DNA from: Sulfurifustis variabilis
GTDB lineage: Bacteria > Pseudomonadota > Gammaproteobacteria > Acidiferrobacterales > Sulfurifustaceae
Length of the DNA: 64,000 nt
Assembly (NCBI RefSeq): GCF_002355415.1
Contig: NZ_AP014936.1
Span: forward strand, 1,984,001 to 2,048,000
Direction of reading: 5' to 3'
The position numbers and the translations under genes are program-made. Each line of letters starts with the position of its first letter. Positions within the stretch are counted from its first letter, which is position 1. Under the pieces are notes generated by a model, which was not told where the DNA came from, made no database searches, and saw only the letters and a program-made list of their open reading frames with translations. Of this stretch, positions 25,594-32,184 are shown in pieces.

Positions 25594-26541
25594 TCAATAC
25601 GCGAGGCCCGCCGCCGTATGGGCGGGAAAGGCAATGACCGACTCGCCGCCCATGTCCTCGGCCGCGGCCGTCCGTTCGCTTCCCGCATCGAGCCTCAATT
25701 GTGCGGCCACCAGCCTGCGCATGACCTTGAGGTCGTGCGCCGTCAGCCGGAGAGCCGCGTCGACCCAGATCTCCACGACCGACGACAGCTCTTCTCGCGT
25801 CAGCGGCTGCACGCGCGCCTTGGCGTCGCGTATCGCCAGCAGCCCGTTTCGGGATCGACGGTGCTGCCGGATGAAGTTGTTCACCGCGTGTATCCCCTCC
25901 CCTTCGTTCGCAAGCACGTCTATCACACCCGCCTCGTACAGCTCTTCTGCGGTGTGTTGCTTGCCCGATTTGAGGAACCGCTCGGCCCGCACCATGCCGA
26001 TGCGGCGCGAGAGAAGGCTGACCGCGCCCATCCCGGGAAAGAGATTGAACAGGATCTCGGGAAACCCGAATTGCGCCCCACGCTCGGCGATCACCACGTT
26101 GCTCGAGATCGCGGCTTCGAAGCCTCCACCGAGCGCCGTTCCCTGGACCAGGGTAATGGTGGTCAGTGACGGACAGCCGAGATTGGACGCATTGCGGTAA
26201 ACCGCCTCGACGCACGCGTTCGCGTAGTTCATCAGTCCCGCGCGATCGTTGGACAGGATCAACCGGCCGAAAAGATCGAGATCGCCGCCGAGGTTGAACA
26301 CCCGGGGCGTGGCGGACGCCAGCACGAGGTAGTCGACGGAATGAGGGTTGTGGAGCGGGGATTTCAGCGAGTCGGCGACCCGGTGCTGAAAATCGAGAAT
26401 ATCGGCAAGAAGACCCGGCGTGAAGGCCGGTCGGGGCTTGGGCGCCAGGTAGTACCAGAGTGAGCGCCGTTCGGGATCGTATTGGGTCAGCAGATGTGCA
26501 TAATCGGTAAACGGAAGCGTGGCCTGCGCAGCGAGCTCCAT
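25594..26541 (-). CDS. RpfF-like DSF synthase (enoyl-CoA hydratase family)
   Basis: RpfF makes cis-2-unsaturated fatty-acid signals (DSF) by combined thioesterase and dehydratase activity on acyl-ACP. This 315-residue crotonase-fold protein keeps the two catalytic glutamates, Glu142 in ALGGGFEAAI and Glu162 in FGFPEILFNLFPGMGA. Their spacing matches Xanthomonas RpfF (141/161). The N-terminal YDPERRSLWYYLAPKPRPAF and NLGGDLDLF segments are also typical. It is convergent with the RpfC-like kinase gene, as in xanthomonads, which supports the assignment. Confidence 0.9.
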   Translation of the reverse strand: MELAAQATLPFTDYAHLLTQYDPERRSLWYYLAPKPRPAFTPGLLADILDFQHRVADSLKSPLHNPHSVDYLVLASATPRVFNLGGDLDLFGRLILSNDRAGLMNYANACVEAVYRNASNLGCPSLTTITLVQGTALGGGFEAAISSNVVIAERGAQFGFPEILFNLFPGMGAVSLLSRRIGMVRAERFLKSGKQHTAEELYEAGVIDVLANEGEGIHAVNNFIRQHRRSRNGLLAIRDAKARVQPLTREELSSVVEIWVDAALRLTAHDLKVMRRLVAAQLRLDAGSERTAAAEDMGGESVIAFPAHTAAGLAY

Positions 26542-26633
26542 TCTGTGATTCTCCTTTGATTGACTCCCGTTTCCATCGTAGAGACTCGGCCGGTTCGTGA
26601 CAAGAGAGAGCCGCTCGCGCCGCCTTGTGAGCT

Positions 26634-26650
26634 TTAGAAACGGTTTCTAA
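26634..26650. promoter_or_regulatory. 17-bp palindrome upstream of rpfF-like gene
   Basis: TTAGAAAC-G-GTTTCTAA is an 8-1-8 perfect inverted repeat, about 93 bp upstream of the rpfF-like start and downstream of tRNA-Ser. It could be an operator for rpfF, or part of the tRNA transcript end, although it lacks a T-run. Confidence 0.4.
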
Positions 26651-26728
26651 GGGCGCGAACCGGAACGCGATCGGCCGCACGTCCGCACGCGCGACACGTT
26701 CGTCCGGGAGCGCGCGTCGGTCGGAGAA

Positions 26729-26816
26729 TGGCGGAGAGGGAGGGATTCGAACCCCCGGGCCCTTGCGGGCCAACGGTTTTCAAGACCGCCGCCTTAAACC
26801 ACTCGGCCACCTCTCC
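26729..26816 (-). tRNA. tRNA-Ser (anticodon UGA)
   Basis: Read on the minus strand, the 7-bp acceptor stem GGAGAGG pairs with CCTCTCC, followed by discriminator G and an encoded CCA (26731-26729). The anticodon arm is CGGT-CTTGAAA-ACCG with anticodon TGA. A long variable arm (class II) and a GGTTCGAATCC T-arm complete a standard serine tRNA. Upstream lies a duplicated, interrupted 5' half of the same gene. The cognate serS is at 60315-61592. Confidence 0.97.
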
Positions 26817-26869
26817 GATGAACTCGGTGCTCCTACTGGCGGCCGGCTTCGCCGTCGAGGCTCGCCGGC
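26781..26869 (-). repeat. 89-bp direct repeat, copy 1 (tRNA-Ser 5' half plus 5' flank)
   Basis: These 89 bp are identical to 26962-27050, offset by 181 bp. The repeat holds the tRNA-Ser 5' half up to the first anticodon bases (26781-26816) and 53 bp of 5' flank. The flank can form a GCCGGC-GCCGGC hairpin. Copy 1 belongs to the intact tRNA gene. Confidence 0.9.
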
Positions 26870-26870
26870 C

Positions 26871-26997
26871 GCGGGCCAACGGTTTTGCTCGGCACATCCT
26901 GTGCCTCGCCCCTTCGGGGCCATCGCTTCGCGATGTCCCAATTCGCTCCCGGCGAATTGGTCAAGACCGCCGCCTTAAACCACTCGGCCACCTCTCC
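26871..26997 (-). pseudogene. Interrupted partial tRNA-Ser copy
   Basis: On the minus strand this reads as the tRNA-Ser 5' half (26997-26962, up to CTTG in the anticodon loop), then a 75-nt foreign segment (26961-26887), then 16 nt of the anticodon 3' arm and variable-arm start (26886-26871, identical to 26780-26765). The rest of the tRNA (long arm, T arm, acceptor 3' strand) is missing. It cannot form a functional tRNA. Confidence 0.85.
26887..26961 (-). repeat. 75-nt four-hairpin module inserted in the tRNA anticodon loop
   Basis: The insert consists almost entirely of four successive perfect hairpins on the minus strand. These are CCAATTCGC/GCGAATTGG (9 bp, loop CGGGA), CATCGC/GCGATG (loop GAA), GCCCC/GGGGC (loop GAA) and GGCACA/TGTGCC (loop GGA). 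They are separated by 0-2 nt. It is far too short for a group I intron. It looks like a small non-coding repeat element, possibly dispersed in the genome. Confidence 0.75.
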
Positions 26998-27050
26998 GAT
27001 GAACTCGGTGCTCCTACTGGCGGCCGGCTTCGCCGTCGAGGCTCGCCGGC
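26962..27050 (-). repeat. 89-bp direct repeat, copy 2
   Basis: Exact copy of 26781-26869. It provides the 5' half of the broken tRNA and its 5' flank. The copy sits between the pga operon end and the intact tRNA, so both tRNA pieces would be in one minus-strand transcript. From 27051 to 27147 I see no feature. Confidence 0.9.
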
Positions 27051-27147
27051 TCCCCGCGATTGCCCGGCGACTGGACCCGCCCCCTGCGCCGCTCGACCCC
27101 CCGTTCGTAGCGCGAACATACCGCAGGACCACCGCTGAGGGACAGGG

Positions 27148-28857
27148 CTAGCTCGCGTGCTCGATGCACGGACGGGCTTCGGACTCGAAGTGGAGCGCGA
27201 TCTTCTTCTTCACCCGGAGCGAGACGACCGTTTCCGGCTCCAGACCCATGGCTTTCGCCATCTTGGCCTCGGATACGTGCGGAGGACGCACGGTGCGCCG
27301 TTCATTCCGGCCGTACCGGGTCTGGTTCCACAGCACCCAGGCGGTGAGAAGGAACCACATGACGAAGACCGCGGCGGCATAGTGCACGAGCTGATCGGCG
27401 AACGCCCGATATCCGCCCATCGAGATCATGCGGTCGACGAAGAGATAGATTCCGGCGAGCCACAGCAACAGGCTCACGAGCGGCGTCACGAAGTATACCC
27501 AGAGCCCCCAGAAGACGACCGTGACCAGGAGCTCGGCGAGCCGACGGGAATGCACCACGAGCGGGTGCTCCGCGAAGACGTGGCCCCGGTCGCGGCCGCG
27601 CGGTCGCATCCAGACGAGCAGATCGCGCAGTCTTCTGGCAGGGCTCTTCCACACGGCATAGCGCGTCCTGCGGTACTGCCAGGCTCCCTTGGGCACCGCC
27701 ACGACGGTGGTGAATGCGCTTATCAGCCAGTAGATGGCGGGATACCAGATGGCCCAAAACAGATAACGCAGGAGCCCGCGGCGCTCGTAAACGCTGTCGA
27801 TGTACAGGCCCACGGAGAACTGCGCCAGGCACGTGACGGCGAGGATCACGCCGGTCCAGCCGGGTATGAGCGTGGATACCCGCATGGCGACCGGCCACTC
27901 CGGCCAGAGCCGGGTGCCGGCCCAGCAGGCGACGGTCAGCAGAAACGCATAGCACCAGAGCACCCCGACCCAGTACTCGGCGTAAACCGACCACATCCGC
28001 CGGCTGCGCCACCGGCTCATGTCTCTGAAGTAGCGGATGGCCGCTTCCACGCCGCCCTGCGCCCAGCGCAGCCGCTGACGCCAGAGCGCGCCGATCTTCT
28101 CGGGAACCAGGATCCACGTGAGCGCTCGCGGCTCGTAACGTATATCCCAGTGCTTGAGCTGCAGTTTCCAGCTGATGTCGATGTCTTCGGTCACCGTGGA
28201 CGACGACCAGAAGCCGACGTCATAAAGCGCCGCGCGCCGGAAACACGCGTTGACGCCGGATACGGTGAAAAGGCGCCCGAGGTTGCGCTGGCTGCGCTTG
28301 ACCATACCGATGATCGCCGAGAACTCGCCGATTTGGATGCGGGCGAGCAGGCTCGTGCGGTTCAGCACGCGCGGATTTCCGGTGACCGCCCCGACGCGCG
28401 GGCCGTTCAGGAAGTGCTCCATCATCCAGAAGAGCGCATCCTTCGCGAGCAGAGCGTCGGCATCGATGCACATGAGGAATTCGGCCGACGACACGAGCGT
28501 GCCGGCCCGAAGCGCCATCGCCTTTCCGTAATTGTGCGTCAGCGTCACCACGCGCAGCTTCGGATGGCCCGACGCGATTTCGGCCAGTATTTCCCCGGTG
28601 CGATCGGTGCTCCCGTCGTTGATCGCGATGATCTCGAAATTCGGGTACTCGTTTTCGGAGAGCTGCTCGATGGCGTCCCGGATGATCAGCTCCTCGTTGT
28701 GACAGGGGACGAGGATCGCGATCTTCGGATACGCCTTGAGCCGGGGCGGTCTGCGCGCCCTCTTTTCCCTGCGGACGAAGAAGATCGCCGACCCCATCAT
28801 CCAGAAAATGGCCATGAACAGCGGGTAGAAGAAAACGAAGAAAAATACCGCTTCCAT
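27148..28857 (-). CDS. pgaC: PgaC-PgaD fusion: poly-beta-1,6-N-acetylglucosamine synthase
   Basis: The 569-residue protein joins the GT2 glycosyltransferase PgaC to its small partner PgaD, which are separate in E. coli (441 + 137 aa). PgaC features are an N-terminal span, Asp81 in INDGSTDRTG, Asp132/Asp134 in CIDADALL, TED (223-225) and QRLRW (261-265), followed by several C-terminal spans. From about residue 430, two hydrophobic spans (LLVTVVFWGLWVYFVTPLVS and a later one) and a soluble tail match PgaD. The PgaC-PgaD interface binds cyclic di-GMP in E. coli, so a fusion may fix that allosteric unit. It follows pgaB by 2 bp. Confidence 0.9.
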   Translation of the reverse strand: MEAVFFFVFFYPLFMAIFWMMGSAIFFVRREKRARRPPRLKAYPKIAILVPCHNEELIIRDAIEQLSENEYPNFEIIAINDGSTDRTGEILAEIASGHPKLRVVTLTHNYGKAMALRAGTLVSSAEFLMCIDADALLAKDALFWMMEHFLNGPRVGAVTGNPRVLNRTSLLARIQIGEFSAIIGMVKRSQRNLGRLFTVSGVNACFRRAALYDVGFWSSSTVTEDIDISWKLQLKHWDIRYEPRALTWILVPEKIGALWRQRLRWAQGGVEAAIRYFRDMSRWRSRRMWSVYAEYWVGVLWCYAFLLTVACWAGTRLWPEWPVAMRVSTLIPGWTGVILAVTCLAQFSVGLYIDSVYERRGLLRYLFWAIWYPAIYWLISAFTTVVAVPKGAWQYRRTRYAVWKSPARRLRDLLVWMRPRGRDRGHVFAEHPLVVHSRRLAELLVTVVFWGLWVYFVTPLVSLLLWLAGIYLFVDRMISMGGYRAFADQLVHYAAAVFVMWFLLTAWVLWNQTRYGRNERRTVRPPHVSEAKMAKAMGLEPETVVSLRVKKKIALHFESEARPCIEHAS

Positions 28858-28859
28858 GT

Positions 28860-30401
28860 CTACCTGCGCCCGACGGCGATGGTGTGCTCGCTAAGCGGCA
28901 CGGCGATCTGGCGCGCGTCCGGGACCCGACCGAGAAAGTCGTCCGGACCGTAGCCGTAATGGCGTGCCCCGGCCGCCCGCAGGACGCGCATGTGTGCGCG
29001 CAGCGTAGCGGTTTCGTTTTCCGCGCCCTTGATCAGAAACAGCACTTCGCGTCCGTCCGCGGCTCGTTCCCGCGCGAGCCGGGCGATCCGGTCCGGAGTC
29101 TCGCCACCGTCGAACTCAGCGAACAGGTAATCCGTTCCCGGTATCGGCTGGGTCGACGCCACCGCCAGCTTCAGGTTCGGCCTGTAGGCCTCGAGCGCGG
29201 ATCGCACGTCCGCAACGGTGCCGGCCTCGGCTGCCTCGAGGACCAGCCCTGAAAATCGACTGTGGCGCCCGAGATCGGCGAAGAACCGGGGCGGCATCCG
29301 TTCGATCCCGGCCGGCAGCCGCATGTAAATCTCGAAAATGTCTGCACGGGAGACGATCTGGTGCACGACGTAGCTAAGGAGATCGCTCTCGATCGGCAGC
29401 GCACCGTTCGGAAAGAACGCGCGCCGGGCATCCGCGGTAAACGGCCGCAGGATCACCGAATTGACACGCAGTAGTTGCAGCCGCTCTACGAGCCGGCTCA
29501 CCAGCCGCCTCTGTTCGCCGATATCCTTTCCCGCGAACGCGTCGAAGTCGATCTGTACGTAGCGCAGCTGCTGCCGACGGTACGCCTTGAAGCCGAGCGC
29601 ATCGCCGAAGTCGGCCAGGGCGCGATACCGCCGGAAGGTGGCGCGATTGATCCGCGGCAGCGAGTCGATGCGGTTCGGATCGATGTCCAGCGTCATGTGG
29701 TACGCCATGCCGAGGCGGGCCGCCTCCTCCACGAGCGTCCCGTCGTACTGCCCGTAAGGCCAGGCGATGGCGCGCGGCGCGACGCCGAGCTCCTCGCGCA
29801 GGCGCCCGATCGCACGCCCGAGGTCCGCTCGCACGCGGGCCCGATGGCGCGCTTCGGTCTCGTAGCGCCCCGTCTCGGGCCGGTAGATCCGGGCCACCGC
29901 GGCCGGCCGCACGCTTCCCCAAGGGTTACCGGGCTCCCCCCGGTGCAGGTCATCGGTGTGAGACGCGATCTCGACCAGCGGCGACCGTGCCAACGTCCGC
30001 AGCTCGTCCCAGGTCAGGAGCGGTGTCCGGTAGCCGTCGGGCAGCGAGCGGGCGTCGACCCAGGCCGTGACCACGCTCAGAACGGACGGGTACCGGTATC
30101 GTTCGAGAACCGGGAACGCGTGCGTGTAGTAGCTGCGCAGGCCGTCGTCGAACGTCAGCAGAACCGGCTTCGATGGAAGGCGCGCCCGTCCCGCGCGGAC
30201 GTCGTCGAGGAGCCTCAGGCTCACCGGCGTGTAGCCCCGCCGTGCGAGGTAAGCCATCTGCCGTTCGAAATCCCGAAGCGTGATCGCGTACGCGTCGCCG
30301 GTAGCCGCATCCACGATGTCGTGGTACGCGATCGCCGGAATCTCGGTCGCCTGCAGGGGAGAGACGGCGAGGGCCGCGAGCAGCACGAGCAGCCTGCGCA
30401 T
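28860..30401 (-). CDS. pgaB: PgaB-like poly-N-acetylglucosamine deacetylase
   Basis: This 513-residue protein has an N-terminal signal peptide (MRRLLVLLAALAVSPLQA) and a polysaccharide-deacetylase domain: IPAIAYHDIVD, LLTFDDGLRSYYTHAFPVL with the metal/catalytic Asp pair, and VEIASHTDDLHRG. A C-terminal glycosidase-like domain follows. E. coli PgaB is about 670 residues and a lipoprotein; this one is shorter and has no lipobox cysteine, so it is probably soluble or tethered otherwise. The ATG at 30401 overlaps the pgaA stop by 1 bp (TGATG) and starts directly at the signal peptide. Confidence 0.9.
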   Translation of the reverse strand: MRRLLVLLAALAVSPLQATEIPAIAYHDIVDAATGDAYAITLRDFERQMAYLARRGYTPVSLRLLDDVRAGRARLPSKPVLLTFDDGLRSYYTHAFPVLERYRYPSVLSVVTAWVDARSLPDGYRTPLLTWDELRTLARSPLVEIASHTDDLHRGEPGNPWGSVRPAAVARIYRPETGRYETEARHRARVRADLGRAIGRLREELGVAPRAIAWPYGQYDGTLVEEAARLGMAYHMTLDIDPNRIDSLPRINRATFRRYRALADFGDALGFKAYRRQQLRYVQIDFDAFAGKDIGEQRRLVSRLVERLQLLRVNSVILRPFTADARRAFFPNGALPIESDLLSYVVHQIVSRADIFEIYMRLPAGIERMPPRFFADLGRHSRFSGLVLEAAEAGTVADVRSALEAYRPNLKLAVASTQPIPGTDYLFAEFDGGETPDRIARLARERAADGREVLFLIKGAENETATLRAHMRVLRAAGARHYGYGPDDFLGRVPDARQIAVPLSEHTIAVGRR

Positions 30402-31936
30402 CAGAAACGCCACCGATACTGGACGTCGAGCAGCCACTCGCCCTCGCGCTCCCCGTCGTAGACGTTGCTGTCGTAGGCCATCCCCACAACCAGCGATCGC
30501 GCGCGATCGAAGTCGTAGTGCTGTTCGTACTTCGACCCCCACTTGGGCGCCGTTCCGAACCCTTCCTGTCGGTAGGCCGCGGCGGTGAGGTACAGGCGAT
30601 CGACGTGACGATGGAAGCGCGAATCGAAGACGAAATCCGTGCGGTGCACCAGACCGACGCTACGATCCTCGCTCGGGTTGAAATAAACGGCATCCGCGAG
30701 CGTGTTACGCGACGTGTAGAGCTCTCCGTAGATGCGCTGCTCCCGCTCGGGGAGCATCCCGTACGCGTAGCCCACCGTCCCGTACAAGCTCGTGCGCCGG
30801 TTCCCGTCGTTGAAGCCGTAGCGGGCCGCGCTCGCGCGCCAGTGCCACACATGATCCAGGCTGTTGTACTCCGCACCCGCCTCGGAGCGGTCGGCTTCGA
30901 TACCGGCGGCTCGCGCGGCCAAGGCAATGTCTTCGGCGAAGGTGTGATGCTCCGCGACGATGCGCCACGTCTCGTAGGGACGGTATTCCAGCGAGGTATG
31001 ACCGCCCCCGAGGCCCGACCGTGCGGTGTCACGGGAAAACTCCTGCGTGAGCTGCCAACGCGCCGTTGGGCGCCACCGCAGACCCATCCCCACCCGGTTC
31101 ATCTCGCCGTCGTCGAAATCCGGATCGGCGGCCCGCGATCCGAGGAAACGTGCGTGCGCCCGCATGCGCGGGGCGATCGCCTCGCTCGCCTCCGTCCGGA
31201 ACAGCCATTCACGGGGGCTGCGGTCCGCCTCGTCGGTCAGGAGCCCCGCTTCGATCGCGGGCCGGTCCTCGACGATACCCTCGTCCACCCGCAGGGCGAT
31301 CTCGGCCTTGGCATGCGCATGGCGGAGCGTGACATCGTCCGGAGAACGCGCGAGCGCGGCCTCCACGATGGCGAGCGCCTCGGTCGTGCGGTCGCGCTCG
31401 AGCAGACAGTCGCAGACCGGCACCACGAGATAGGGTTCGTGTCGCGGGTCGTCGCGGATGGGATCGAACCAGCCGAGTGCGCGCTCGCAATCCCCGGTCC
31501 AGATCATGATCAGGGTGATATCGCGACGCAGGGCGTACGGATCCGATACCCGCGGCAGCAGGTCGGTCAGCACCTCGAGTCCCGCTTCGTAGTCTCCCGT
31601 GCGGGCGCGCTGGACGGCGCAGTCGGCGACGGCGGCCGTCAGGTAATCGTCCAGGCTCGATCGGCCGCGGATACGTTGGAAGCGGGCGAGCGCCTCGTCG
31701 CAATCGCCCCTCCACTGGCTGATCAGGACGTAATCGCGATTGAGGGGATAGTCGTCGGGAAAACGTGCGAGCAGGTCCCGCAGGATGGCGAGCCCCTCTT
31801 CATGACGGCCGTCACGCGCCAGCTCGACCGCGCGCGTGTGCGCGGCGTACGTGCCCTCGATTCCGGACGCGACGAGCGGCGCGCTCGCGAGCATGAGCGC
31901 GCCACCCAGACAAAGGCGTTTGAACCCCCCGATCAA
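30401..31936 (-). CDS. pgaA: PgaA-like outer-membrane polysaccharide export porin
   Basis: The 511-residue protein has a signal peptide (about 1-24), an N-terminal TPR region (LARDGRHEEGLAILRDLLAR and similar units through about residue 230) and a C-terminal beta-barrel ending DVQYRWRF, the usual terminal phenylalanine. E. coli PgaA is about 807 residues, so the TPR part is shorter here. It exports partly deacetylated polymer. It is the first gene of the pgaA-pgaB-pgaCD operon and has a sigma-54-type promoter upstream. Confidence 0.85.
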   Translation of the reverse strand: MIGGFKRLCLGGALMLASAPLVASGIEGTYAAHTRAVELARDGRHEEGLAILRDLLARFPDDYPLNRDYVLISQWRGDCDEALARFQRIRGRSSLDDYLTAAVADCAVQRARTGDYEAGLEVLTDLLPRVSDPYALRRDITLIMIWTGDCERALGWFDPIRDDPRHEPYLVVPVCDCLLERDRTTEALAIVEAALARSPDDVTLRHAHAKAEIALRVDEGIVEDRPAIEAGLLTDEADRSPREWLFRTEASEAIAPRMRAHARFLGSRAADPDFDDGEMNRVGMGLRWRPTARWQLTQEFSRDTARSGLGGGHTSLEYRPYETWRIVAEHHTFAEDIALAARAAGIEADRSEAGAEYNSLDHVWHWRASAARYGFNDGNRRTSLYGTVGYAYGMLPEREQRIYGELYTSRNTLADAVYFNPSEDRSVGLVHRTDFVFDSRFHRHVDRLYLTAAAYRQEGFGTAPKWGSKYEQHYDFDRARSLVVGMAYDSNVYDGEREGEWLLDVQYRWRF

Positions 31937-32027
31937 CGGAGCCTCCCACGGCGTGCGGTTTCGGACTGGTCGCGCGGCGATGTACGAAGAACGAGGGGTC
32001 CAACCCGGTTTTCTCGATCCTGATTAG

Positions 32028-32043
32028 TGCAATATCCGTTCCA
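32028..32043 (-). promoter_or_regulatory. Candidate sigma-54 (RpoN) promoter of the pga operon
   Basis: On the minus strand the 16-mer TGGAACGGATATTGCA matches the RpoN consensus TGGCACGNNNNTTGCA at every fixed position except one. The essential GG-N10-GC spacing is exact. The -12 element lies about 92 bp before the pgaA ATG. If used, PNAG synthesis depends on RpoN and an enhancer-binding activator. Confidence 0.6.
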
Positions 32044-32146
32044 GCAGTGCGGTTTCCCTGAGGTCAGCCGGCCGGCCGACCGGGTGCGGCCGCGATTTCA
32101 ACAGCGCAACGCCCAGGGAAATACAACGGGAATCGGGGCCGCGAAA

Positions 32147-32168
32147 CCCGGGCCTCCGGGGTGCCCGG
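32147..32168 (-). terminator. Possible terminator after the OmpA-barrel gene
   Basis: CCGGGC (32148-32153) and GCCCGG (32163-32168) form a 6-bp stem, with a short GTTT after it on the minus strand. It is placed just after the 32185 stop. Weak, since the T-run is short. Confidence 0.3.
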
Positions 32169-32184
32169 ACCCGGACCCCGACAC

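Noticed and set aside
26871-26997. Intron-containing functional tRNA-Ser
   Set aside because: The insert is only 75 nt, lacks group I features, and the copy has no T arm, long variable arm or acceptor 3' strand.
26728-27138. Protein-coding frames over the tRNA-Ser region
   Set aside because: They translate the tRNA and its repeats, a known source of false proteins.
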